DNA of 64,000 bases, taken from an uncultured Acidobacteriota bacterium (lineage in GTDB: Bacteria; Acidobacteriota; Terriglobia; Bryobacterales; Bryobacteraceae). Positions 1 through 7,927 of the stretch are shown here, in pieces. The notes beneath the pieces are model-generated. The model saw only the letters and a list, made by a program, of their open reading frames with translations, ran no database searches and was not told the origin of the DNA. The stretch lies in contig CADEFM010000017.1 of the NCBI GenBank assembly GCA_902826605.1, positions 39,286 to 103,285 of the forward strand, written 5' to 3'. The translations under genes and the position numbers were made by a program. Numbering within the stretch: the stretch's first letter is position 1; each line of letters opens with the position of its first letter.

Positions 1-556
1 GATGGCGGTCGCAGAATTCGGCGAGCTGCGGCACGCGCGCCATAGAGCCATCGTCATTCATGATTTCGCAGATCACGCCGCCGGCGGACAGACCGGCCAT
101 GCGCGCCAGGTCCACAGCAGCTTCGGTTTGACCTGCGCGAACCAATACGCCGCCTTCGCGCGCGCGCAGAGGAAACACATGGCCCGGCCGCGCCAGGTCG
201 CGCGGCTTTGCATCCTTCGCCATGGTGATGCGGATAGTGTGCGCGCGGTCGGCCGCGGAAATGCCGGTGGTGACGCCTTCGGCCGCGTCAATCGATTCAC
301 AAAACGCAGTGCCAAACCGCGACGTGTTTTTAGGCGAGACCAATGGAAGATGCAGCGTGTCGCAAAGTTCAGGTGCGAGGGCAAGGCAAATCAATCCGCG
401 CCCGTGTGTCGCCATGAAATTGATGGCTTCCGGCGTGATCGATTCTGCCGCCATCGTAAGATCGCCCTCATTTTCGCGATCTTCGTCATCCACCACGACC
501 AGCATACGGCCTGCGCGGATTTCCTCGATCGCTTCGGGGATAGTGGCAAACGGCAT
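1..556 (-). CDS. ribB: 3,4-dihydroxy-2-butanone 4-phosphate synthase (RibB, perhaps RibBA), 3' end outside window
   Basis: The enzyme converts ribulose 5-phosphate to 3,4-dihydroxy-2-butanone 4-phosphate and formate in cytoplasmic riboflavin synthesis. About 185 residues are visible. They include the acidic metal and substrate loop DDEDRENEGDL near residue 22, the HGRGLIC segment, RPGHVFPL carrying the conserved histidine, and a GVICEIMNDDG segment near the end. The chosen start (MPFATIPEAIEEI) aligns with Bacillus-type RibBA; an in-frame ATG nine codons upstream at 583 is possible. The resemblance to the Bacillus fusion suggests a GTP cyclohydrolase II domain beyond the window edge, which cannot be seen here. 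Confidence 0.93.
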   Translation of the reverse strand, partial: MPFATIPEAIEEIRAGRMLVVVDDEDRENEGDLTMAAESITPEAINFMATHGRGLICLALAPELCDTLHLPLVSPKNTSRFGTAFCESIDAAEGVTTGISAADRAHTIRITMAKDAKPRDLARPGHVFPLRAREGGVLVRAGQTEAAVDLARMAGLSAGGVICEIMNDDGSMARVPQLAEFCDRH

Positions 557-605
557 TGCTATCAGGATAGCGAGTTCCGCCATGCCTGGGAGGAACTCAG
601 AACGG

Positions 606-1553
606 TTACCGCGCGGGAGCGCCGTCGCACTTGCCGGAGCACACGATTTCGGAAATTTTCAATGGATTTCCCATCTTTTTTTGATCGGTGAGCGTCGGGC
701 GCCGAACGTTGGTGGTTTCCACCACGGTTCCGCCGGGACCGGGCGTGCGCATGATCACTTGCTGCTCTTTGATCTTCGGCCCCTCACCGCGTTCGTCACG
801 CGGTGCGCCGTCTGCGGCGATGGCGTAGATATTGACTTCGGTTACTTGCGATCCGTCGGGCGCTTTCGTGGTGCTGCTGGCTTGCTGAGCCATCATCTGC
901 ATGCGTCCGGCGTAGTTCAGTTCATAATTCACGGTATTCGTCTTGACCGTGCTCCCCACCGTTTCCGTCTCGCGAATTTCGCGCGTACGCTCAGTGAATT
1001 GGCCACTCGGATTCCGCAATAAGACCGCTTCGGATTCGCGAATCACTTTGCCGTCGTCCACGGTCGTGACCTTGCGTTTTTCGGTCGGCTCAAAACCGCC
1101 ATTCAGTGTCGGGCGATTGACCACCACATCCGAAACCGTCGTGGTTCCCTGTGTCACCGTCTCAATCGCGCGGCGCTCGTACTCCTGCATGCGGCCATTC
1201 AAATCGCTGCGATACACGGTTGCCTTGATGGAGGATTGGCCGCCGGCGCCCTTGGTTTCTTCGGCCACCACTCGCTCCGTCTCGGAGACCCGCCCGTCGA
1301 CACCGAACCTGCGTGTGATCGTTTCCGTGACACGGCCGCTGGGTCCTTCGCTGAGCACTTTCGTCTCGGAGGCCTGCAGAGGTACCTGACGCCCATTGAT
1401 GGATCGGCTGAGTTCCGTTCGCTCACCCGGCGCCGAGGACGTGACCTTCGCGTCCTCAACCCGGTGTCCGCTGAGATCTGTAGTGTACATCGTCGTGGCC
1501 GATTGCGCTGCCGCAAACGCCACGGGTAAGAAGAGAGAGACCCAGTACTTCAC
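606..1553 (-). CDS. Secreted repeat protein of unknown function
   Basis: The 315-residue product begins with a signal peptide (MKYWVSLFLPVAFAAAQS). The mature part is hydrophilic and built from degenerate units of about 30-45 residues, each with an asparagine/glycine turn (DLNGRMQEYERR, TLNGGFEPTEKR, NPSGQFTERTRE, NYAGRMQMMAQQ) between stretches rich in Thr, Val, Glu and Arg. This looks like a short beta-hairpin repeat. No catalytic motif is visible, and only two cysteines occur, close together near the C-terminus (CSGKC). The gene stands alone between egtD and ribB on the same strand. I do not recognise the family. Confidence 0.8.
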   Translation of the reverse strand: MKYWVSLFLPVAFAAAQSATTMYTTDLSGHRVEDAKVTSSAPGERTELSRSINGRQVPLQASETKVLSEGPSGRVTETITRRFGVDGRVSETERVVAEETKGAGGQSSIKATVYRSDLNGRMQEYERRAIETVTQGTTTVSDVVVNRPTLNGGFEPTEKRKVTTVDDGKVIRESEAVLLRNPSGQFTERTREIRETETVGSTVKTNTVNYELNYAGRMQMMAQQASSTTKAPDGSQVTEVNIYAIAADGAPRDERGEGPKIKEQQVIMRTPGPGGTVVETTNVRRPTLTDQKKMGNPLKISEIVCSGKCDGAPAR

Positions 1554-1644
1554 ACTCCCAGGCTAGGCCGAACGCTGAGGAGATTCAATGGGGGGAATAC
1601 CTTAGAAGCGAAGTGGGAAACTTCTGTTGCAGAGACCTCCGCAG

Positions 1645-2601
1645 TTACACCGCAGTGAACAGATTTTCGGCGAAACCCCATTCCCGGTCAATCCACTGCT
1701 GGTCGCAGCGGAAGCCACTGGATGCCGCCATCTTAAATGGCTCTTCCGGAAGGTATTTATGACAGCTCTCGGTCCATATGGTTTCGCCTTCGCGGAACGC
1801 GAATGAGCGGTCGCCGACCCGCACTGTTTGGGCGCGCATCGATTGCAGATGCATCTCAATGGCGAGCTGGTCTTCATTGAAGCGTGCCACGTGGGCGAAC
1901 TGGGCCAAATCGAAGTTGCCGCCGAGTTCGCGATTGATCCTCACTAGAAGATTCCTATTGAAAGCAGCGGTGACTCCCAGCGGATCGTCGTAGGCGGCCA
2001 TCAAAACGGGAAGGGGCTTCATGAGGTCGGTTGCGATCACCAGTACGTCGTCCGGCTTCATCACGTCGCGGATGCGCCGCAGAAATGCAAGAGCGGCGGA
2101 GCGTTCGAAATTACCGATGGTGCTTCCCAAGAACAGAACCCCCAGTTGCTGGTCTGCCGTGCGGCGGCGCGCCACTTCCGCCAATCCGTCCAGATAGTCG
2201 GCTTCCAGTCCAACGATTGCGATGCAGTCGATGTCGCTTAGTTCGCGTTCGCACAGCGCCAGCGCGTCGGAGGAGACCTCGATCGGATAATACATCGCGG
2301 GGCGCCGCAAAGCTTCCAAAAGATAGCGCGTTTTCCTTCCGCTGCCACTGCCCAGTTCGGCGATGGCCAGGCGGGGAGAGAGCCGCACCACAATCTCCCT
2401 GGCGTGCCTCTTGAGAATCCGCTCCTCTGCGCGCGTCAAGCCGTATTCGGGTAGTTCCGTGATCACGTCAAACAGACGCGAGCCCACGGTGTCATACAAA
2501 TATTTTGAAGGAAGCTCTTTCTGCCCGTTCAGAGCTAACCCAAGCAAGACATCCGCCGTGAATTCATGAATAAACCCGGTACTCTCGGTCAAAGTAGTCA
2601 T
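1645..2601 (-). CDS. egtD: L-histidine N-alpha-trimethyltransferase EgtD (ergothioneine synthesis)
   Basis: EgtD transfers three methyl groups from S-adenosylmethionine to the alpha-amino group of histidine, giving hercynine. The 318-residue protein has the family N-terminus (PSKYLYDTVGSRLFD...LPEYGLTRAE) and the SAM-binding loop ELGSGSGRK at residues 82-90. FLGSTIGNF and a C-terminal ESCHKY segment near the end are also typical. The start at 2601 is chosen because the ATG overlaps the egtB stop (TCATGA), which indicates translational coupling; a longer frame from 2658 would run into egtB. Together with egtB it forms a two-gene ergothioneine operon. Confidence 0.96.
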   Translation of the reverse strand: MTTLTESTGFIHEFTADVLLGLALNGQKELPSKYLYDTVGSRLFDVITELPEYGLTRAEERILKRHAREIVVRLSPRLAIAELGSGSGRKTRYLLEALRRPAMYYPIEVSSDALALCERELSDIDCIAIVGLEADYLDGLAEVARRRTADQQLGVLFLGSTIGNFERSAALAFLRRIRDVMKPDDVLVIATDLMKPLPVLMAAYDDPLGVTAAFNRNLLVRINRELGGNFDLAQFAHVARFNEDQLAIEMHLQSMRAQTVRVGDRSFAFREGETIWTESCHKYLPEEPFKMAASSGFRCDQQWIDREWGFAENLFTAV

Positions 2602-3758
2602 GATTGTTTCACGCAGCGGAATCCCGCGTATATATACGGGTAGTTCGGTTGAAACCAATTACGGAAACTAGGCCGCACCATGCAGGCCGCAGTGCGTGGG
2701 GAAGCTCCCTTCATCACGTAATGGCGGCCGTCGAAGAAGTTGGCTGAATATCCCGGGTAACAGGCAAACGGTTCAAAGCCCGGAAAAGGGGCGAAGATGC
2801 TGGAGGTCCATTCCCAGCCATTGCCCCGCATCTCTACTGCTCCAAAGTTACTAATACCACCGCGCGTCACAGGCGCGGGATTCCAGCTCTTGAAGCTATG
2901 GTTGCCATCACCTGCCGGGCCCAGTGCCGCACGCTGCCATTGCGATTCCGTCGGGAGATGCTTGCCCGCCCATTGCGCATAGGCGGAGGCATCCGCGTGA
3001 CTCACGTATACGGGCCAATCCAGCGGAAGTGGTATCTCTTCAAACATCGTTCGGAAAAACCAATACGTCCCACGCTTCACCCAAAATACAGGGGGCGAGC
3101 CGCCCTCTTCGACGAATTTCAAATACTCGCCGTTAGAGACCTTGTAGCGATTGATCACGAACCCCGGAACGTGCACCGTGTGTGCGTCGAATTCGTTATC
3201 CCATCCAAACTCACCGGCGTCCTCAAGACCTAGAGTTACGGGGCCGGCTTCCACCTCGACCGCGTCCGTTTTGCGGGGGAGTGATGACATGATCGGGCTG
3301 AACGACGGTGTCTTTTTCTCAAACGGCAATTGGTGCAGCATGTAAGCAAGGGTTTCCGCGTGCATCAGACGGTGCTCAATCGCCACGTTCATTAGATGCT
3401 CCGGATACTCACTCGCATCGAGAATCTTGCGTATCCGCGCACCATACTCCCGAGTCTCGCGTTCCGACGGCCATTCGTCGGGCTGATCGGACGGTAATCC
3501 TCCATCCACGGGGTCAATTCCAAACGCAAATAAGTGGTCAAAAGAGGCGTGCAGCGGCTCCGTTCCCTCTAGCAGATTCCAATCGAATGCCTCTAGATGT
3601 CCTAAATAGAAGATGATGCGATGACGCTCCGGGATGGGGCGGTCATAAAGCGCCGCTCGGTCCAGCAAGGCAAACAGGCGATCAGTCTCCGCTCGCGCGT
3701 CGCGCCAGCGGGAGCTAAGCCCGGCTTGAACGGAACTCGAATGCGGGGACGCTATCAT
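2598..3758 (-). CDS. egtB: Ergothioneine sulfoxide synthase EgtB
   Basis: EgtB is a non-haem iron enzyme that joins hercynine and a thiol to form a sulfoxide precursor of ergothioneine. Of the 386 residues, the N-terminal DinB-like bundle supplies the expected iron ligands: His54 in YLGHLEAFDWN and His129/His133 in HRLMHAE. From about residue 170 there is a formylglycine-generating-enzyme-like sulfatase-modifying domain (GNGWEWTSS near 312, SFRNWFQPNYPYIYAGFRC at the C-terminus). No egtA or egtC is adjacent. This leaves open whether cysteine or gamma-glutamylcysteine is the sulfur donor; a cysteine-using EgtB is known from the acidobacterium Chloracidobacterium. The gene is first in the operon with egtD and is divergent from prfB. 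Confidence 0.95.
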   Translation of the reverse strand: MIASPHSSSVQAGLSSRWRDARAETDRLFALLDRAALYDRPIPERHRIIFYLGHLEAFDWNLLEGTEPLHASFDHLFAFGIDPVDGGLPSDQPDEWPSERETREYGARIRKILDASEYPEHLMNVAIEHRLMHAETLAYMLHQLPFEKKTPSFSPIMSSLPRKTDAVEVEAGPVTLGLEDAGEFGWDNEFDAHTVHVPGFVINRYKVSNGEYLKFVEEGGSPPVFWVKRGTYWFFRTMFEEIPLPLDWPVYVSHADASAYAQWAGKHLPTESQWQRAALGPAGDGNHSFKSWNPAPVTRGGISNFGAVEMRGNGWEWTSSIFAPFPGFEPFACYPGYSANFFDGRHYVMKGASPRTAACMVRPSFRNWFQPNYPYIYAGFRCVKQS

Positions 3759-3850
3759 TTGTCACCGACGCCACAATTGTATGAGATTTGGGGAGCGGAA
3801 ATGTTTCGGTCTTATGAGAAATTCGATCCGCCCTGCTAAAATTGAGTTTG

Positions 3851-4988
3851 ATGACCCTCGACGAACTGGAAAGAGAGTACGTTTCGCTCCGCCAGCAGGC
3901 TGACGCTGTGCGGAGCTATCTTTGACGCTCCTGCGCGCAAAGCCCAGTTAGCCGGCTTGGAAGAACAGATCAACGGGCCGGATTTCTGGGCGAATCCCGA
4001 AAAAAGCCAGAAGATCATGCAGGACCGCAAGCGCGTGGAAGAGCAGGTGGACCAGGACAACAAGATTTCCGGGCTCACCAGCGATCTGGATACGCTCTTT
4101 GAACTCGCGCGCGAAGGCGAAGACGTCAGCGCGGAGCTGGCGCGCGAAATCAAGAGCCTCTCCGGCTATCTGGAAAAGCTCGAAACGCAGATGCTGCTCT
4201 CCGGCGAGAATGACGAGCGCAGCGCCATCGTCACTATTCATCCCGGCGCGGGCGGCACCGAAAGCCAGGACTGGGCCGAGATGCTGCTGCGCATGTATCT
4301 GCGCTGGGCGGAGCGCAACGGATACGAAGCCGTCATCACCGACCGGTTGGAAGGCGAAGGCGCGGGCATCAAGTCCGCCACTTTCGAAATCAATGGCGAA
4401 AACGCCTATGGGCTTTTGCAGAGCGAAGTAGGCGTGCACAGGCTGGTGCGAATCTCGCCGTTCGACGCCAATGCACGGCGGCACACGTCCTTCGCATCGG
4501 TCTTCGTTTATCCGCAGATCGACGACGAAATCAAGATTGACATCCGGCCGGAAGATTTACGTGTCGACACTTTTCGCGCGTCGGGCGCGGGAGGCCAGCA
4601 CGTCAACCGGACCGATTCGGCCATTCGCATGACGCACCTTCCAACCAACATCGTGGTGCAATGCCAGAACGAGCGCAGCCAGCATAAGAATCGCGCCAGC
4701 GCCATGAAGCAGCTGCGCGCGAAACTGTACGAGCATGAGATGGACAAGAAGCGCGCCGAGGAGCGCAAGGTGGAGGACGCCAAGCTCGAAATCAACTTCG
4801 GCAGCCAGATTCGCAGCTACGTGCTGGCGCCGTACCGCTTGATCAAGGATCATCGCACGAAGCTTGGCGTGGGCGATGTAGACCGCGTGATCGATGGCGA
4901 CCTCAGCGAGTTCACACACGCTTATTTGGTGTGGCGTAAAACTGGCAAGACCGTGGCGACTGGCGGGGACAAAGATGACATTGACTAA
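3851..4988 (+). CDS. prfB: Peptide chain release factor 2, expressed by programmed +1 frameshift
   Basis: RF2 recognises UGA and UAA stop codons and triggers peptide release on the ribosome. Translation starts at ATG 3851 (MTLDELEREY), reads 24 codons to CTT and meets an in-frame TGA at 3923-3925. A +1 shift at CTTTGA continues as DAPARKAQLAGLEEQ, giving about 378 residues. The body has the GGQ peptidyl-hydrolysis motif (SGAGGQHVNRTDSAIR) and the SPF anticodon-like motif (RISPFDANARRHTS) that distinguishes RF2 from RF1. The 3' end overlaps the next gene by one base. A start at an internal ATG would lose the N-terminal part of domain 1. Confidence 0.97.
3911..3926 (+). promoter_or_regulatory. 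prfB programmed +1 frameshift site
   Basis: The sequence CGGAGCTATCTTTGAC holds the classical elements: a Shine-Dalgarno-like GGAG a few bases upstream, a TAT codon, the slippery CTT, the in-frame TGA and a following C. When RF2 is scarce the ribosome shifts from CTT to TTT and continues, so RF2 regulates its own synthesis. The arrangement closely matches the well-studied Escherichia coli site. Confidence 0.95.
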
Positions 4989-5908
4989 TGTGGCTGGCGG
5001 GGGTTGATTCCGTCAAACCCCTGATGCTCACGATTAAACAAGCGGCCGCGCTGATTCGCTCCGGTGAGATCGTGGCGTTTCCCACGGAAACCGTGTACGG
5101 TCTAGGCGCGAATGCACTCGACGCCGCGGCGGTGGCGAAAATCTTCGCGCTAAAGGGCCGTCCTGCCACCAGCCCCCTCATTGTCCATGTGTCGTCCATC
5201 GATACGGCGAAGGCGCTGGTGAGCGAATGGCCGCAGCAAGCCGCGATTCTGGCGCAGCGCTACTGGCCAGGACCCCTGACCCTGGTGCTGCCGAAAACGC
5301 CGGCGATTCCGGATATCGTCACCGCTGGTCTGCCCACGGTAGGCATTCGCATCCCAAACCACCCTGTGGCGCTGGAACTGATCGCCGAAGCGGGTGTGCC
5401 CATCGCCGCGCCCAGCGCAAATAGGTTTTCGGGGCTCTCCCCCACCACGGCCGAGCACGTGCGGAACGCATTCGGAAATGCCGTTCCGGTACTGGACGGT
5501 GGCCCGTGTCAAGTGGGCATTGAATCCACGGTTGTCTCGGTCTGCGGCTCTGAAGTCCGCCTATTGCGCCCTGGAATGATAGCGTTTGCGGAGATCGAAC
5601 GAGCGGCGGAACCGGAAGGCGCGCACCCGTCCCCCGGTATGCATGCCCGCCACTACAGCCCACGCACTCCGTTGGCGCTGTCCGCGACCCCGGACCTGAT
5701 GGGCGCATACGTGTGGATCAACCGCCCCGCGCAGGCCGCGCGAGTTATCGAAATGCCCCGCGACGCCTTTGCGTATGCCGCACGGCTCTACAGCGTTCTG
5801 CACGAACTTGATGCCGAGGGCTGGCCGTCGATCACCATTGAGCCGCCGCCTGATACTATCGAATGGTCGGCGGTGCTTGACCGCCTGCGCAGAGCATCCA
5901 ACCAGTGA
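4988..5908 (+). CDS. tsaC: L-threonylcarbamoyladenylate synthase (Sua5/TsaC family)
   Basis: The enzyme makes threonylcarbamoyl-AMP from threonine, bicarbonate and ATP for the t6A modification of tRNAs that read ANN codons. The YrdC fold is clear: GEIVAFPTETVYGLGANA near residue 27, KGRPATSPLIVHV, and the SANRFSGLSPTTAEHV segment. At 306 residues it also carries the C-terminal Sua5 extension (HPSPGMHARHYSPRTPL), so it is the long Sua5 form. The start at 4988 shares its A with the prfB stop; an alternative ATG at 5024 (MLTIKQAAAL) also fits the family well. The next gene overlaps by 4 nt. Confidence 0.94.
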   Translation: MWLAGVDSVKPLMLTIKQAAALIRSGEIVAFPTETVYGLGANALDAAAVAKIFALKGRPATSPLIVHVSSIDTAKALVSEWPQQAAILAQRYWPGPLTLVLPKTPAIPDIVTAGLPTVGIRIPNHPVALELIAEAGVPIAAPSANRFSGLSPTTAEHVRNAFGNAVPVLDGGPCQVGIESTVVSVCGSEVRLLRPGMIAFAEIERAAEPEGAHPSPGMHARHYSPRTPLALSATPDLMGAYVWINRPAQAARVIEMPRDAFAYAARLYSVLHELDAEGWPSITIEPPPDTIEWSAVLDRLRRASNQ

Positions 5909-6648
5909 ACCTTCTCAGCGAGATTGATCAAACCCTCACCGCGACGCCTACCCTTTGGTGGCTGGGCCACGCATCTTTCGTAGTGCGCTTCGCCAACATC
6001 ACGTTTTATGTGGACCCCCTGCTCTCGCAGCCGGGCGCGCTGCTGGAAGCTGCGCAGATCCGCAACGCGGATATGATTCTTGCCACGCACGCGCACCGCG
6101 GCCACTTGGATGGCGTCTCGCTCAAAGCCATGCTCGAAGCTTCTCCGAGCGCCAAAGTGATTCTTCCGAAAAGCGCGGGAGCGTACGCGCATTCCCTGGG
6201 AATTCCGTATCCGCGCATGACCACGACGGATTCCGATCTTCGCGTGGAGTTCTGGAAGGACAATTTGTACGGCCGGGTATACGCCGTGCCGTCGGCCCAC
6301 CCAGGATTGGATTGGACACCTCTCGGCGGTTTTCCATACTTGGGTTACCTGATCCGTTTTGGCCGCTGGACCATCTATCATGCGGGAGATTGCAATAATT
6401 ACGAAGGTCTGGCGAACCGCTTGCGGCCGTATAACGTATCGGTGGCGTTGCTCCCAATCGGCGGGAAAAACTTTACGCCGGCCGAAGCTACACAACTGGC
6501 TACCGAGATTGGCGCGAAGTGGCTCGCGCCCATGCATTATTCGCCCGGGGAGGAAAGCGGTTTTGTGACGCACATGCTGGGCCACCATCCCGATCAGGCT
6601 TTTAAAATCTTTCAGCCCGGTGAGAAATGGACCGTGCCCGAAAATTGA
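5905..6648 (+). CDS. Metallo-beta-lactamase-fold hydrolase (UlaG/NAPE-PLD-like)
   Basis: This 247-residue cytoplasmic protein has the HxHxxHxD metal-binding signature in THAHRGHLD near residue 60. Later ligands are likely in YHAGDCN near 160 and PMHYSP near 212. The opening LWWLGHASFVVRF...FYVDPLL is typical of the UlaG/N-acyl-phosphatidylethanolamine phospholipase D-like branch. The substrate cannot be told from sequence. The GTG start lies within the tsaC stop (GTGA), so the two are probably co-translated. It ends one base before the converging rhomboid gene. Confidence 0.88.
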   Translation: MNLLSEIDQTLTATPTLWWLGHASFVVRFANITFYVDPLLSQPGALLEAAQIRNADMILATHAHRGHLDGVSLKAMLEASPSAKVILPKSAGAYAHSLGIPYPRMTTTDSDLRVEFWKDNLYGRVYAVPSAHPGLDWTPLGGFPYLGYLIRFGRWTIYHAGDCNNYEGLANRLRPYNVSVALLPIGGKNFTPAEATQLATEIGAKWLAPMHYSPGEESGFVTHMLGHHPDQAFKIFQPGEKWTVPEN

Positions 6649-6649
6649 T

Positions 6650-7324
6650 CTAGTCCGGATCGTGCCAAGGACGCCAGCGCGTCCGGCGGTCTGGGAATAA
6701 GCGGATCAACAGCATCCCCGCGACGAATCCCCCTACATGCGCGAACCATGCCACGCCGCCGCCGCTATAACTGGTCTCCGCCAGTGAGCCTAAGCCGCTG
6801 GCGAATTGAATCGCGAACCACCATAGCAGCATCAGGGCAGCGGGAATTTCCATGGTCGTAATGAATATGAAAATCGGCACCAGGGTTACGATGCGCGCCC
6901 GCGGAAATTTAATGAGGTACGCGCCCATCACTCCAGCGATCGCGCCGCTCGCGCCAATCGTCGGAACGCGGGAATAGGGGCTTGTGACTACTTGCACCAC
7001 GGCCGCAGCCAAGCCGCACAATACATAGAATCCGGCAAAGCGCGCGCTTCCGACTAGGTCTTCCACGTTGCGCCCAAAAACCCACAGGAATAGCATGTTG
7101 CCGATCAGATGCATCCAACCCCCATGCAGGAACATGGACGTGAGCAGCGTATACAGCCTGCCAGAAACCGCGTCTGGAATTACCCCAAACGTCTCCACGA
7201 ACAACGTCAAGCCCGGTCTGGAGAGAGATACCTGGAAAAGAAATATCAGCACATTCAAGGCAATGAAAACAGTTGTGACGATAGCTTTCGAGCGAATACG
7301 TTCGGTGGACCGGAGAGGAATCAT
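6650..7324 (-). CDS. Rhomboid family intramembrane serine protease
   Basis: The 224-residue integral membrane protein has about six to seven transmembrane helices. It shows the rhomboid landmarks: HGGWMHLIGNMLFLWVFG in the second helix region, the catalytic serine in GASGAIAGVMGAYL, and the catalytic histidine in AHVGGFVAGM. It should cleave single-pass membrane proteins within or at the edge of the membrane; its substrate is unknown. The start at 7324 (MIPLRSTERIRSK) matches the usual rhomboid N-terminus; a longer frame from 7468 would overlap the upstream methyltransferase gene by more than 100 nt and encodes an unrelated N-terminus. Confidence 0.93.
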   Translation of the reverse strand: MIPLRSTERIRSKAIVTTVFIALNVLIFLFQVSLSRPGLTLFVETFGVIPDAVSGRLYTLLTSMFLHGGWMHLIGNMLFLWVFGRNVEDLVGSARFAGFYVLCGLAAAVVQVVTSPYSRVPTIGASGAIAGVMGAYLIKFPRARIVTLVPIFIFITTMEIPAALMLLWWFAIQFASGLGSLAETSYSGGGVAWFAHVGGFVAGMLLIRLFPDRRTRWRPWHDPD

Positions 7325-7352
7325 GCGGGGATGTTTGTACCAAGCCCGGCCG

Positions 7353-7922
7353 TCAGTTCTTTTCCGCAGGCATCTCGTAGAGGTACAAGAGATGCTCGTG
7401 GCGGGCATCGGCTCTTTCGACTCGCGCGGCTTTCCATCCCGGCACGGCGAAGCCATGCGAAACAACACGTGCGCCCGGCTTCAGGAATTTCTCAAGCCGT
7501 GGGCGCAATTTTTCGTTGAGTGATGTAGCCAGATAGATGGTCACGACGTCCGCGCGGCTGATGTCCGCTTCAAGCGCATCACCGTGAATCACGCGCGCCA
7601 CGCCCGAAAGGCCCTGTTTGACAACATTCGCCGTAGCCTGCGCCACCAGTTTCGGAGATATCTCCACACCTACTGCTTTGGCCTTATATTTGCCCGCCGC
7701 CGCGATCAGAATGCGCCCATCCCCGCAGCCCAAATCGTAGAGCGTCTCGCCCGGCTTCAGACGCGCCATTTCCAGCATGCGATCCACTACACGCGCGGGG
7801 GAAGTTACGTACGGAGCTAACCGATTAATGTAGGATTTCTTATCCGAAACGGAATCCTGGGCTCTGGCAGGCGGGGAGAGCAGCGCAACTGCGACGATCG
7901 CGACTCCAGTGCATGCGCGCAT
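7353..7922 (-). CDS. Exported class I SAM-dependent methyltransferase
   Basis: The 189-residue product starts with a signal peptide (MRACTGVAIVAVALLSPPARAQ). It continues into a Rossmann methyltransferase with motif I DLGCGDGRI near residue 63, an acidic residue in VGVEISP at the end of strand 2, and GDALEADISRADVV. The PYVTSPARVVDRMLEMARL lead-in is shared by a group of small methyltransferases in environmental bacteria. A SAM-dependent enzyme with an export signal is unusual because SAM is cytoplasmic, so the N-terminus may act as a membrane anchor. Its gene ends 28 nt before the rhomboid start and is probably cotranscribed with it. Confidence 0.87.
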   Translation of the reverse strand: MRACTGVAIVAVALLSPPARAQDSVSDKKSYINRLAPYVTSPARVVDRMLEMARLKPGETLYDLGCGDGRILIAAAGKYKAKAVGVEISPKLVAQATANVVKQGLSGVARVIHGDALEADISRADVVTIYLATSLNEKLRPRLEKFLKPGARVVSHGFAVPGWKAARVERADARHEHLLYLYEMPAEKN

Positions 7923-7927
7923 AAGAC

